33,864 nt of DNA from Amycolatopsis pittospori (GTDB taxonomy: Bacteria > Actinomycetota > Actinomycetes > Mycobacteriales > Pseudonocardiaceae). Positions 7,077 to 15,168 of the stretch are shown here, piece after piece; positions within the stretch are counted from its first letter, which is position 1; every line of letters begins with the position of its first letter. The stretch lies in contig NZ_JACBXD010000081.1 of the NCBI RefSeq assembly GCF_013870525.1, positions 1-33,864 of the forward strand, given 5' to 3'. The notes below the pieces were generated by a model, which saw only the letters and a program-made list of their open reading frames with translations, did no database searches and was not told where the DNA came from. The position numbers and the translations under genes are program-made.

Positions 7077-8291
7077 TCAAGCCTGCGTGCCCAAAGCCTT
7101 CACAGCCGCCCGGGCCACTCGCCGCGAAGGGTCCTCGAGCATCGGCCTCGCCAGCTCGACCGGAACGGCGTCCAGAATCCGCAACGCTCCCAAGGCAAAG
7201 GCGCGAACCCGAGCAGACGGATGTCCCAGCAACGGATACAACAGCGGTCCGTCCTCCGTCCGGCTTGACTCGGCAAACCCCGCGATGACTCCCAATGACG
7301 GAGCCGTCCCTGATGCAACCGTCCCTTGAGCGAAAGCGGAAACAGCCGACCGATACCAAGCCGTGGCGTCCATCCCGGTCCGCCGAGCGGCATCCCGAGC
7401 CAACGCCCGGATCAACGAAGACCGGTCGTCCAGCAACGCGACGATCTCTTCGAGATGACCGAGCCGCGCGAGTCCGGTCAGCGCACTGATCCGCACTTCG
7501 TTGTGCCGGCAAACGGCCAACTGGCGGAGGAAGTCCACGCGACCGGACCAGACGGCCTCACGGGCCGCGGCGTCACCGGCCCGTGACCGCACAACGATGT
7601 CGAAGTCCCGCGACGCGAGCCGGACGAGCTGGTCCAGTTTCAGATCCCCGCGCCGGGTCCGCACCTCCAAAGCGAACCGTCGCACCGCGAGGTTCACCGA
7701 ACGTTCCAGTTGTTCGAGGACTTGAGCGGGAGCGTCGTAAGCAGCCGCGTAAAGCTGCTTCACACCGAATCCCCCACGCTGCCGACGACGCAAATGGAGC
7801 ATCATTTCGGCGGCCGGCTGGAGATACGTCCCCGGCCGGTCGTGCAACAGCCGGATGACACCCAAGCGGGCGGCGTCGCTGACCGGTTCGGCCCAGTCCG
7901 TCATACGCAACAGCAAGAACGGGAGCTGGACCGGAGCCGGACGCGACAGCATCTTCGCGACCGCGAGTTCCCGGACACGGCCGTCACCGTGCGAGGCGGC
8001 GATAGCCGTCGTGAGCGGACCTGCTTTTCCCAGCTTCAACCGCTCGGCGACGTCGCGAAGAGCGGGCGGGTAATGCACAGAGTCCCAGTACGCCGGGCGG
8101 CAGTACTCGTCGATCGAGGAAACCAGCGCCGGAGTCTCGGTGATCGTCGCGAAGGCGGCCGCGATCTCGGCGGCGTCGCCGGACTTGTCTACGCGGACGA
8201 GCGCCTCGACGAGCACGTCGATGCGCAGGCCCCTGCTCTCCAGAAACTCCTGGAGAGCCTCGGCCACGGACTTTCTCTTCCCGAAGATCAC
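7077..8291 (-). CDS. HEAT-repeat-like alpha-solenoid protein
   Basis: This 404-residue soluble protein is built of repeated short helical pairs, for example LTGLARLGHLEEIVALLDDRS, FLRQLAVCRHNEVRISAL and LGHPSARVRAFALGALRIL. That pattern is characteristic of HEAT/PBS-lyase-type repeats, mainly in the C-terminal two thirds. Such solenoids mediate protein-protein contacts and give no catalytic clue. The frame stays open further upstream, to 8732. I choose GTG 8291 because GGGGGAGG lies 8 nt before it; ATG 8309 is the alternative. It diverges from a Tat-exported peptidase with about 85 nt between them. No operon partner is evident. Confidence 0.8.
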   Translation of the reverse strand: MIFGKRKSVAEALQEFLESRGLRIDVLVEALVRVDKSGDAAEIAAAFATITETPALVSSIDEYCRPAYWDSVHYPPALRDVAERLKLGKAGPLTTAIAASHGDGRVRELAVAKMLSRPAPVQLPFLLLRMTDWAEPVSDAARLGVIRLLHDRPGTYLQPAAEMMLHLRRRQRGGFGVKQLYAAAYDAPAQVLEQLERSVNLAVRRFALEVRTRRGDLKLDQLVRLASRDFDIVVRSRAGDAAAREAVWSGRVDFLRQLAVCRHNEVRISALTGLARLGHLEEIVALLDDRSSLIRALARDAARRTGMDATAWYRSAVSAFAQGTVASGTAPSLGVIAGFAESSRTEDGPLLYPLLGHPSARVRAFALGALRILDAVPVELARPMLEDPSRRVARAAVKALGTQA

Positions 8292-8376
8292 CCGGTGATC
8301 CTCCCCCATGCACCGCTCACCGCGCTCATCCTTTTCGCGGGTAGACGCCCGATGGCGGCCCGCGTAGGAACGAGGA

Positions 8377-9813
8377 ATGGCTGAGGAGCGGTCCAGACGA
8401 AAGTTCCTGTCCACGTCGGCGGCACTGTCATCTGCGGCACTGTCATCAGCGGCACTGTCGGTCGCGCTCACCGGAGTCCCGGCCGGCGCCGACGAACTGG
8501 GCGATCGAGGCCCCGGTGGTCCCGTGTCACCCCAACGACCGGACCCCGAGCTCCGGGCGATCCTCCGCGAAATCGACGAGCGCCGGATCGAAGCCACCGT
8601 ACGCAGGCTCGCCGCCTTCGGAACGCGGCATACGCTGTCCTCCCAATCCGATCCGGTGCGCGGTATCGGCGCCGCCCGTGACTGGATCTTCGCGGAGATG
8701 AAGAAGTCCGCGGAAAAGTCGGGTGGCCGCATGACCGTCGAGTTGCAGTCCTACGTCCAGCAGCCAGCGCAGCCCCGGATCCCGGTGGCCACCACGATCA
8801 CCAACGTCGTCGCCACCTTGCGCGGATCCACCACTCCCGAACGGGTCTATGTCGTCTCGGGTCACTACGACTCGCGGTGTTCTGATCCGCTGGACGCGAC
8901 GAAAGACGCGCCGGGCGCCGACGACGACGCTTCCGGGGTGGCCGTCGCGATGGAACTCGCCCGCGTGCTGGCGACCCGGCGTCCGGCCGCGACCATTGTG
9001 TTCGCCGCGGTCGCGGGTGAGGAGCAGGGCCTGTTCGGTGCCCGGCATCTGGCCACCACCTACAAGGCCGCCGGTACGAATGTGCAGGCGATGTTCACCA
9101 ACGACATCGTCGGTTCGAGCCGGGCGGACGACGGGACGCGCGACCCGCGGACGATCCGGTTGTTCGCCGAGGGCGTGCCGACGTCGGAAACCCCGGCACA
9201 GGCCGACCTCCGGCGCGCGGTCGGCGGCGAGAACGATTCGCCTTCGCGGCAGTTGGCGCGGTTCGTGCGGTCGGTCGCCGAGAACGACGCGACCGGCATG
9301 TCCGTGCGGGTGATCTACCGGCGCGACCGCTATCTCCGGGGCGGCGACCACATTCCGTTCCTGGAGCAGGGCTATCCGGCCGCGCGGTTCACCGAGCCGC
9401 ACGAGGACTTCGCGCATCAGCACCAGGACGTCCGGGTGGAGAACGGCAAGCAGTTCGGCGATCTCCCGGAGTTCTGTGATTTCCCGTTCATCGCCAGGGT
9501 CGCGCGGGTGAACGCCGCCACGCTGTGGTCGCTGGCGACCGCGCCCGGCACTCCCGAGGACGTCCGGATCCGGACCAGCCGGCTCACCAACGACACCGAT
9601 CTGGTGTGGCGGCGCGGATCCGACCCGGATCTCGCCGGCTACGAGGTCGTCTGGCGGGAGACGACGGCGGCCGAATGGACGCGGGTGATCGGGGTCGGTG
9701 ACGCCACCGAGGCTAGGGTTGATCTGTCGAAGGACAACGTGTTCTTCGGTGTGCGCGCGGTCGGGAAGAACGGTCGTCGCAGCCCGGTCGCTTTCCCGAC
9801 ACCTTTGAGCTGA
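8377..9813 (+). CDS. Secreted M28-family metallopeptidase with Tat signal
   Basis: The 478-residue protein starts with a twin-arginine signal (SRRKFL, residues 6-11) and a hydrophobic AALSS-repeat region ending near AGA-D. The M28 di-zinc core follows: SGHYDSR (H163, D165), the bridging aspartate in PGADDDASG (about 181-187), AGEEQGLFGARHL with general base E215 and ligand E216, NDIVGSS (D243), and the late histidine in TEPHEDFAHQHQD (about 339-351). About 80 C-terminal residues (DVRIRTSRLTNDTDLVW onward) look like a fibronectin type III module. It should be an exported, folded aminopeptidase-like enzyme; peptide specificity is unknown. The signal peptide is encoded by a 15-bp tandem repeat. 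Confidence 0.93.
   Translation: MAEERSRRKFLSTSAALSSAALSSAALSVALTGVPAGADELGDRGPGGPVSPQRPDPELRAILREIDERRIEATVRRLAAFGTRHTLSSQSDPVRGIGAARDWIFAEMKKSAEKSGGRMTVELQSYVQQPAQPRIPVATTITNVVATLRGSTTPERVYVVSGHYDSRCSDPLDATKDAPGADDDASGVAVAMELARVLATRRPAATIVFAAVAGEEQGLFGARHLATTYKAAGTNVQAMFTNDIVGSSRADDGTRDPRTIRLFAEGVPTSETPAQADLRRAVGGENDSPSRQLARFVRSVAENDATGMSVRVIYRRDRYLRGGDHIPFLEQGYPAARFTEPHEDFAHQHQDVRVENGKQFGDLPEFCDFPFIARVARVNAATLWSLATAPGTPEDVRIRTSRLTNDTDLVWRRGSDPDLAGYEVVWRETTAAEWTRVIGVGDATEARVDLSKDNVFFGVRAVGKNGRRSPVAFPTPLS
8419..8463 (+). repeat. 15-bp tandem repeat (3 units) inside the signal-peptide coding sequence
   Basis: Three units of GCGGCACTGTCATCT-type sequence (8419-8433, 8434-8448, 8449-8463) encode AALSS, AALSS and AALSV in the hydrophobic core of the Tat signal. 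Units 1 and 2 differ at one base; the last bases of unit 3 have diverged. Gain or loss of a unit would keep the frame. Confidence 0.9.
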
Positions 9814-9838
9814 TACCACGATTGAGCTGATACCACGA
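9805..9838 (+). repeat. 17-bp perfect tandem duplication at a gene junction
   Basis: TTGAGCTGATACCACGA occurs twice head to tail (9805-9821, 9822-9838). The first copy holds the last two codons and TGA stop of the peptidase. The second copy repeats the stop and ends on the A of the next gene's ATG (9838-9840). Confidence 0.95.
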
Positions 9839-10428
9839 TGACGATCACACCCGACGATCTCGACGCGGCGGTGGCCAGTGTCGTGGGCGGCCTCCGGACG
9901 GCGGCGAGCCGCGACTGGTCGTCGGTGCCCGGTACCGGCGACCTGAACGCCTGGCGGACGGCCGAGCATCTCGGCGACTGCCTCATCTCCTACGCAGGAC
10001 TGCTGCTCGCCCGGCCTTCGACACCGCGGTTCGTCTGCTTCGAGTCCGTCGCCGACAAGGCCGCGACGCCCACCGAGATGCTGGAGTTCGTCACGGTGGG
10101 CGCCGGGATCCTGGGCGCCACTCTCCGCACGGTGGACCCGGACGTCCGCGCGTATCACCCGAGCGGCCGTGCCGACGTCGAAGGCTTCGCCGGAATGGGG
10201 TGCGTCGAGGTCCTGGTCCACGGCGAGGACATGGCCAGGGGTCTCGGCGTCACCCTCGATCCGCCACGCGACGTCTGTTCACGCGTGACGGCGCGAATGT
10301 TCCCCGACACGGAAATCACCGGCGTCGATCCCTGGACCGCGTTGCTCTGGTCGACGGACCGAACGGACCTGCCCGGACGGCCGTCCCGCGCCGGTTGGCA
10401 GTGGCGCGGTGCTCCACTCGAAAACTAA
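9838..10428 (+). CDS. DinB/MDMPI-fold protein, mycothiol-dependent maleylpyruvate isomerase-like
   Basis: The 196-residue protein has the four-helix DinB/MDMPI pattern. NAWRTAEHLGD supplies H44, and CVEVLVHGEDMARGLG supplies E124 and H128, a His...Glu-x3-His zinc triad spaced as in the mycothiol-dependent maleylpyruvate isomerase N-domain. Members use mycothiol, the actinobacterial thiol, in isomerase or transferase reactions. The substrate is not predictable, and true maleylpyruvate isomerase is unlikely without gentisate-pathway neighbours. The ATG lies 25 nt after the peptidase stop, across a 17-bp tandem duplication, and lacks a clear Shine-Dalgarno. Its stop codon overlaps the stop of the convergent ABC ATPase. 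Confidence 0.8.
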   Translation: MTITPDDLDAAVASVVGGLRTAASRDWSSVPGTGDLNAWRTAEHLGDCLISYAGLLLARPSTPRFVCFESVADKAATPTEMLEFVTVGAGILGATLRTVDPDVRAYHPSGRADVEGFAGMGCVEVLVHGEDMARGLGVTLDPPRDVCSRVTARMFPDTEITGVDPWTALLWSTDRTDLPGRPSRAGWQWRGAPLEN

Positions 10429-11195
10429 CCCAGCAGCCGCCGGATATGCGCGGTGGTGGTGCTGAACTCCGGTCGTGCCAGCGTTTCCGAATATTCCCGC
10501 TCCTCGGGGAGGTCCACCGGGATCAGTTCGCGCACCGCTCCCGGCCGCGCGGTCATCACCACCACCCGGTTCGCCAGGTAGACGGCCTCGGCGATGGAGT
10601 GCGTGACGAGCAGGACGGTCGTGTCGGTCTCCCGCCAGATCCGCCGTAGTTCGACGTTCATCTGTTCGCGGGTCAGCGCGTCCAGCGCGCCGAACGGCTC
10701 GTCCATCAGCAGCACCCGCGGCCGGTGCAGTAGCGCGCGGCACAACGCGACCCGCTGCTGCATCCCGCCGGAAAGCTCGTGGGGCAAGGCGTCCTCGAAT
10801 CCGGCGAGTCCGGTCATCGCGATCAGTTCGTCCGCCCGGCGCGCCGCCTCGGCCGCGGGCATCCCGCGCATCTCCGCCTGTAGCAGGATGTTGCGCCGGA
10901 CCGAACGCCATTCCAGTAGCGCCGCCCGCTGGAAGACGTACCCGATGTCGTGCCGCGGTCCCGTGACCGGCTCGCCGAGCAGCCGCACGGTGCCCGAAGA
11001 CGGTTTGAGGAGACCGGAAACGAGCTTCAGCAGGGTCGACTTCCCGCATCCGGACGGTCCGACGATCGACACGAACTCGCCGGGCTCGACGGACAGCGAG
11101 ACCTCGCGGATCGCGGTGACGTCGATCTTCTTGGAGCGGAAGCGCACGGCGGCGGAGTCGAGTTCGACCGCGGCCGTCCTGAGTGTCACGGTCAT
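10425..11195 (-). CDS. ABC transporter ATP-binding protein (SsuB/TauB/ThiZ class)
   Basis: The 256-residue ATPase has all the expected motifs: Walker A GPSGCGKST (46-54), Q-loop YVFQ (Q89), signature LSGGMQQR (141-148), Walker B VLLMDEP (161-167), D-loop GALD (169-172) and switch H199. It energises import by the adjacent permease and lipoprotein. ATG 11195 is chosen because it overlaps the binding-protein stop in an ATGA junction, which implies translational coupling. The frame is open for 640 further codons upstream, but that stretch is only a shadow of the two preceding genes. It is the last gene of the permease, binding protein, ATPase operon, controlled by the divergent LacI regulator. 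Confidence 0.93.
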   Translation of the reverse strand: MTVTLRTAAVELDSAAVRFRSKKIDVTAIREVSLSVEPGEFVSIVGPSGCGKSTLLKLVSGLLKPSSGTVRLLGEPVTGPRHDIGYVFQRAALLEWRSVRRNILLQAEMRGMPAAEAARRADELIAMTGLAGFEDALPHELSGGMQQRVALCRALLHRPRVLLMDEPFGALDALTREQMNVELRRIWRETDTTVLLVTHSIAEAVYLANRVVVMTARPGAVRELIPVDLPEEREYSETLARPEFSTTTAHIRRLLG

Positions 11196-12190
11196 CCCCG
11201 GGGTGCCACGCTTTCTTCCCAGTACGCGCCTGGCTCCTGTGCCTTGGTGATGACGCCGGTCCGCAGGAACGTCTCGATGGTCGACTTCCAGTCCGCGGCG
11301 GTGTTCACACCCGGTCCGGACGTCTTGGTCGCGTCGGTGTGCAGCAACGTCACCGTGGTCTTGAACTGTTCCACCAGGACCGCGGGCGACGGCAACTGCT
11401 GTGACGCGCCCTTCATCGTGTCGACGGCGGCCTGCGGGTCCTTCTCCGCGGCGGTCCAGGATTCGGCCGTGGCGGCGACCATGCGCTTCACCAGATCCGG
11501 ATCCTTGCCGAGCGTGCCGCCCGAGGTGATCAGGCCGTTGCTGTAGTAGTTCAGCCCGAATTCGGAGAAGCGGAGGTACGACACCGGTTTCCCGGCCTTC
11601 TCCTGGATCGTCGGCCCCTGGTCGGAGGCGAAACCGAGGAGGACGTCGGCGCGTCCGGAGATGACCGCGGCCATCTTGCCGGCCGGGTCGATGTTCTGGA
11701 TCTGTACGTCGGTCTCGGCCATCCCGTTCTGCTTCAGGAAGGCGGGGAACGTCTTCGTGAGCGCGTCGCCGGCGGTGGTGGCGACCTTGAGTCCCTTGAG
11801 GTCCTGTGGTTTGCCGATGTTCTTCTCCTGGAAGAACTGCACCGACGCGGGAGTGGTCTGCAGGAACACGCCGACGCTCTTCACCGCGACGCCCTGTTCG
11901 ACGGCGGCCGCCAGCGCGGAGGTGTCGGCCCAGCCGAAGTCCGTCTGGTTCGCCGCGGCGGCCTGCACGGTCTTGCCGGAGCCTTGTCCCGCTTGGATCT
12001 TCAGGTCGATCCCGTGTTTGGCGAAGATCCCTTGCTTGACACCGAAATAGAACGGCGCGTGTTCGCCGTACGGGTACCAGTTGAGCGTCAGCGTGACCGC
12101 TTTGGCGCCCGGTCCGGTCTCGCTTCCCCCGCAGGCGGCGAGCACCAGGGTCGCGGCGAGCAGAACGGCGAATATCGCTGGTTTCCTCAT
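11192..12190 (-). CDS. NMT1/THI5-like ABC transporter substrate-binding lipoprotein
   Basis: The 332-residue protein has a lipoprotein signal with lipobox LAAC (C20). The mature part opens with VTLTLNWYPYGEHAPFYFGVKQGIFAKHGIDL, the hallmark of the NMT1/THI5/SsuA family. Members bind pyrimidine thiamine precursors, sulfonates, riboflavin or other nitrogen compounds. The N-W-x-P and pyrimidine-binder-like opening resembles ThiY, but no thiamine genes or THI-box riboswitch are nearby, and an ornithine-cyclodeaminase-family gene lies in the same locus. I therefore leave the ligand open. It follows the permease by 12 nt and overlaps the ATPase start by 4 nt. Confidence 0.92.
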   Translation of the reverse strand: MRKPAIFAVLLAATLVLAACGGSETGPGAKAVTLTLNWYPYGEHAPFYFGVKQGIFAKHGIDLKIQAGQGSGKTVQAAAANQTDFGWADTSALAAAVEQGVAVKSVGVFLQTTPASVQFFQEKNIGKPQDLKGLKVATTAGDALTKTFPAFLKQNGMAETDVQIQNIDPAGKMAAVISGRADVLLGFASDQGPTIQEKAGKPVSYLRFSEFGLNYYSNGLITSGGTLGKDPDLVKRMVAATAESWTAAEKDPQAAVDTMKGASQQLPSPAVLVEQFKTTVTLLHTDATKTSGPGVNTAADWKSTIETFLRTGVITKAQEPGAYWEESVAPRG

Positions 12191-12202
12191 CGCGATCCCT
12201 TG

Positions 12203-13015
12203 CTAGATGGTGGTGGTGACGGCTTCGGCCCGGCGGCTCGCGTGCCACGGAAGCACCAGGCGTTCGGCGATTTCGAGCAGGACGAACAGGACGACGCCGA
12301 CGACGGACATCACGATCAGCCCGGCGAACAGCATCGGGGTGTCGAGGTTTCCGTTCGCCTGGAGGATCAGGTAGCCGAGTCCTTCGTTGGCGCCGACGAA
12401 CTCGCCGACCACGGCGCCGGTGACGGCCAGGGTCACGGCGACCTTGAGTCCCGAGAACAGATGCGGGAGCGAGGCGGGGAACCGGATCTTCCAGAACGTC
12501 TTGAGCGGACCGCCGCCCATCACCGCCGCCAGGTGCAGCATCTCCGGGTCGACCGACTTGAGCCCGGTGACCATCGAGATCACCACCGGGAAGAACGCGA
12601 TCAGCACCGCGACGAGGATCTTCGGTTCCAGCCCGAACCCGAGCCACACCACGAACAGCGGTGCGATCGCGATCTTCGGGATGACCTGGGCGAACAGCAG
12701 GACCGGGTAGACCGTCCGCTCCACATTGGGCGAGGACACCAGCGCCACCGCGGTGAGCACGCCGACGAGCGCGGCGAGGACGAAGCCCAGCACCGTTTCG
12801 TAGGTGGTGACCCAGGTGTGCTGCCACAGATAGGGCCACTGACCGATGAGGACGTTCAGTGTGGCTGCGGGCGAGGGCACCAGATAGGGCTCGATGAGCC
12901 CGGTGGCGGCCGTCGCCAGATGCCAGAGGAGCAGCAGCGCGGCGAGCAGGGCCACCGGCCGCCAAGTACGTTCGAGCAGGTTTTCGGTTGCCATGCCCCG
13001 GCGAGTGATCTTCAT
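12203..13015 (-). CDS. ABC transporter permease (SsuC/ThiX class)
   Basis: The 270-residue membrane protein has about six transmembrane helices (first LLAALLLLWHLATAATGL, last LFAGLIVMSVVGVVLFVLLEI). The cytoplasmic EAA coupling loop is clear: LHLAAVMGGGPLKTFWKIRFPASLPHLFSGL region, with the conserved G of the EAA motif. It belongs to the BPD_transp_1 family and forms the channel of the importer with the downstream lipoprotein and ATPase. ATG 13015 has GGGAGG 4 nt upstream. It is the first gene of the operon, and its start lies 27 bp from a pair of LacI-type operators that should control it. Confidence 0.92.
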   Translation of the reverse strand: MKITRRGMATENLLERTWRPVALLAALLLLWHLATAATGLIEPYLVPSPAATLNVLIGQWPYLWQHTWVTTYETVLGFVLAALVGVLTAVALVSSPNVERTVYPVLLFAQVIPKIAIAPLFVVWLGFGLEPKILVAVLIAFFPVVISMVTGLKSVDPEMLHLAAVMGGGPLKTFWKIRFPASLPHLFSGLKVAVTLAVTGAVVGEFVGANEGLGYLILQANGNLDTPMLFAGLIVMSVVGVVLFVLLEIAERLVLPWHASRRAEAVTTTI

Positions 13016-13041
13016 CGAACCTCCCGCACCGACCCCCGGAA

Positions 13042-13055
13042 AGAAAACGCTTTCT
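13042..13055. promoter_or_regulatory. LacI-type operator, imperfect copy
   Basis: AGAAAACGCTTTCT is a 14-bp palindrome with one mismatched pair and the central CG step typical of LacI/PurR/CcpA-family sites. Its centre is 13 bp from that of the perfect site next to it, and the two share 2 bp. It lies 27 bp upstream of the permease start. Confidence 0.75.
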
Positions 13056-13069
13056 GAAAGCGCTTTCAG
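13054..13069. promoter_or_regulatory. LacI-type operator, perfect 16-bp palindrome
   Basis: CTGAAAGCGCTTTCAG is fully symmetrical with a central CG. It sits between divergent lacI-family and permease genes, 50 bp before the regulator's ATG. A -10-like TAGAAT for the regulator lies at 13078-13083, so the operator would cover its -35 region, implying autoregulation. Confidence 0.85.
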
Positions 13070-13118
13070 GCGTACCGTAGAATCCGGCCGCCACACGGGT
13101 CAAGGGGGAGGAGCACGA

Positions 13119-14159
13119 ATGGTCCAACAGGCCCAGAGCACCCTCGGTGACGTCGCGAAGGCCGCGGGGGTGTCACTGGCGACCGCGTCCCGGGTGCTCA
13201 ACGGCACGGCGAGCGTCGGCCCGGCGCTGCGCGAGCGCGTGCTCCGGGCGGCCGAACGGCTGGCCTACTCCCCCAACGCGCACGCGCAGGCGCTGGCCAG
13301 TTCGTCCAGCCGCACGGTCGGCGTGATCTGCCACGACGTCGGTGACCCGTACTTCGCCGGCATCGCGCGCGGGGTGATGCGCGCGGCGAGCCGCCACGAT
13401 CTGCAGGTCGTGCTGGGCAGCACGTTCCGCGACCCGGATCGCGAAGTCGCCTACACCTCGATGATGCGCGGGCACCGGGTGCGCGCGATGTTGCTGATCG
13501 GGTCCGGCTTCGAGGACCGGGATCGGCAGGAGAGCCTGAGACAGGAGCTGGACCGCTACCGCGCGACCGGCGGCCGGGTCGCCGTGATCAGCAGGCATCG
13601 CGGGCTGCGGGCCGACGCGGTCCTGCCGGAGAACCGCGAGGGCGCCGCCGGCCTGGCGCGGGCACTGCTCGGCCTCGGGCACCGCCGGTTCGCCGTGTTG
13701 TCCGGGCCCCCGCTGCTCACCACGGTCGTCGACCGCGTCGACGGGTTCCTCGAAGCCCTCGCTGCCGCAGGAGTCACGGTGGAGCGTGAAGACATCGTCG
13801 AAGGCCCTTTCACTCGCGACGGCGGCTACGCGGCCGCTCAGCGGCTTCTCGGCCGTGGTCTGCGTGCCACCTGTGTCTTCGCCTCGACCGACGTCATGGC
13901 CGCCGGCGCACTCGCCGCGTTCCGCGAGCACGGTCTCAGCGTCCCCGGCGACGTCTCGCTGGCCGGATTCGACGACATCCCCACGATCCGCGATCTGACC
14001 CCGCCGCTGACGACGGTCGCGCTGCCGCTGGAAGACCTGGGCGAACGGGTACTGGAACTGGCGATGCTCCCGGAACGCGCCGGCCGCGCCAGGGTCGAGC
14101 GGGTCCAGGGCCGCGTCGTCCTGCGGGAAAGCACCGCCCGCTGGCAAGGTGACTCCTGA
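13119..14159 (+). CDS. LacI-family transcriptional repressor
   Basis: The 346-residue regulator has the classic LacI N-terminus TLGDVAKAAGVSLATASRVLNG with the hinge LAYSPNAHAQALASSSSRTVGV. A periplasmic-binding-protein-like effector domain follows (VICHDVGDPYFAGIARGVM, FASTDVMAAGALAAFREHGL, VPGDVSLAGFDDIP). ATG 13119 is preceded by AAGGGGGAGGAG, 5 nt away. The two LacI-type palindromes in the divergent intergenic region are its obvious targets, so it likely controls the NMT1-type importer and its own operon with the cyclodeaminase-family gene 18 nt downstream. LacI regulators usually bind sugars or nucleotides, but nucleobase and amino-acid-related ligands also occur. The effector is unknown. 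Confidence 0.95.
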   Translation: MVQQAQSTLGDVAKAAGVSLATASRVLNGTASVGPALRERVLRAAERLAYSPNAHAQALASSSSRTVGVICHDVGDPYFAGIARGVMRAASRHDLQVVLGSTFRDPDREVAYTSMMRGHRVRAMLLIGSGFEDRDRQESLRQELDRYRATGGRVAVISRHRGLRADAVLPENREGAAGLARALLGLGHRRFAVLSGPPLLTTVVDRVDGFLEALAAAGVTVEREDIVEGPFTRDGGYAAAQRLLGRGLRATCVFASTDVMAAGALAAFREHGLSVPGDVSLAGFDDIPTIRDLTPPLTTVALPLEDLGERVLELAMLPERAGRARVERVQGRVVLRESTARWQGDS

Positions 14160-14177
14160 GCTCGAACGGGAGGCCCC

Positions 14178-15086
14178 ATGCCACGAACCCTCAACGCCGA
14201 CGAGGTCCGCGCGGCCGTCCCCATGCGGGACGCGGTGGCGGCCGTGCGCGACGCGTTCACCGAACTCGCCGCCGGGCACTTCACCCAGCCGGAGCGGCTC
14301 GTCTTCGGCGGCGGTCGGGTACTGGTGATGACGGCGCACCATGAACCGTCGGGGGCCGCGGTGGTCAAGACGCTCAGTGTCCGGCTCGACCGCGATCCGG
14401 CGATCCTCGGCACGGTCGTCTGGACCGGTGACGGCGAACCGCTCGTCGCCGACGCCGTCGCGGTGACCACTTTGCGCACCGGCGCGGTCACCGGTGTCGC
14501 GACCGACCTGCTCGCCCCGGCCGGCGCCGGGAAACTGGCACTGCTCGGCTCGGGCGCGCAGGCGGCCGACCAGGTCCGCGCGATCGCCGCGGTGCGGGAT
14601 CTGCGTGAGGTCGCGCTCCACAGCCGCACCACCGGGAACGCCCGCGCGCTCGCGGAACGGCTCGGCGACGAGTTCCCCGCCGTGTCCTTCCGGGTCGCCG
14701 AGACCGTCGAAGACGCCTTGGCGGACGCCGAGATCGTCAATTGCGCGACGTCGTCGGAGACTCCGCTCTTCGCCGTGTCCGCCCTGCCGGAGAACGTCCA
14801 CGTCAACGCCATCGGCTCGTTCCGGCCGTCGATGCGCGAACTCCCGGCGGACCTGCTCGCGACCGCGTCGATCGTCGTCGTCGATCAGATCGAGGCCGCG
14901 CTCGAAGAGTCGGGCGAGATCATCCACGCCGTCCGGGAAGGCCTGCTGGACCGGGGATCGCTCGTGGAACTCGGCGCCGCCTTGCCCGCCCCTCCGAAGA
15001 CCACGGGCAGAACGGTGTTCAAGTCCGTCGGCGTCGCGGCACAGGATTGGGCCATCGCGCGGTCACTCGCCGCCTCCGACCGCTAG
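14178..15086 (+). CDS. Ornithine cyclodeaminase/mu-crystallin family protein
   Basis: The 302-residue enzyme shows family signatures: TTLRTGAVTGVATDLLAP (residues about 95-112), the Rossmann loop LALLGSGAQAADQVRAI (about 117-133), EIVNCATSSETPLF, and HVNAIGSFRPSMRELPADL. Family members include ornithine cyclodeaminase, ketimine reductases and alanine or opine-type dehydrogenases, all NAD(P)-dependent and cytoplasmic. Sequence alone does not separate them. GGGAGG lies 4 nt before ATG 14178, and the gene is 18 nt downstream of the LacI regulator, so co-transcription is likely. It may process the compound imported by the neighbouring ABC system; that is inference from proximity. Confidence 0.9.
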   Translation: MPRTLNADEVRAAVPMRDAVAAVRDAFTELAAGHFTQPERLVFGGGRVLVMTAHHEPSGAAVVKTLSVRLDRDPAILGTVVWTGDGEPLVADAVAVTTLRTGAVTGVATDLLAPAGAGKLALLGSGAQAADQVRAIAAVRDLREVALHSRTTGNARALAERLGDEFPAVSFRVAETVEDALADAEIVNCATSSETPLFAVSALPENVHVNAIGSFRPSMRELPADLLATASIVVVDQIEAALEESGEIIHAVREGLLDRGSLVELGAALPAPPKTTGRTVFKSVGVAAQDWAIARSLAASDR

Positions 15087-15168
15087 CAGGGAGTACGCGG
15101 GTACGGCCGATCGGCGCAACTTGGCCCTTGAAACGTTTGTCATTGCGGAATCCGGGAACTTTTCAGCC

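Noticed and set aside
12150..12260. THI-box (TPP) riboswitch in front of the NMT1/THI5-like binding protein.
   Set aside because: Only 12 nt separate permease and binding-protein genes, and no THI-box core is seen there or before the permease; the LacI operators explain control.
10425..13127. A 900-codon open frame running through the whole ABC transporter operon.
   Set aside because: Only its last 256 codons (ATPase) are a real gene. The upstream part is a shadow frame of the binding protein and permease genes, as GC-rich DNA rarely gives stops.
13173..14927. A 584-codon antisense frame over the LacI and cyclodeaminase genes.
   Set aside because: Low-complexity Arg/Gly/Asp-rich translation with no domain, opposite two clearly recognised genes; a GC-content shadow.
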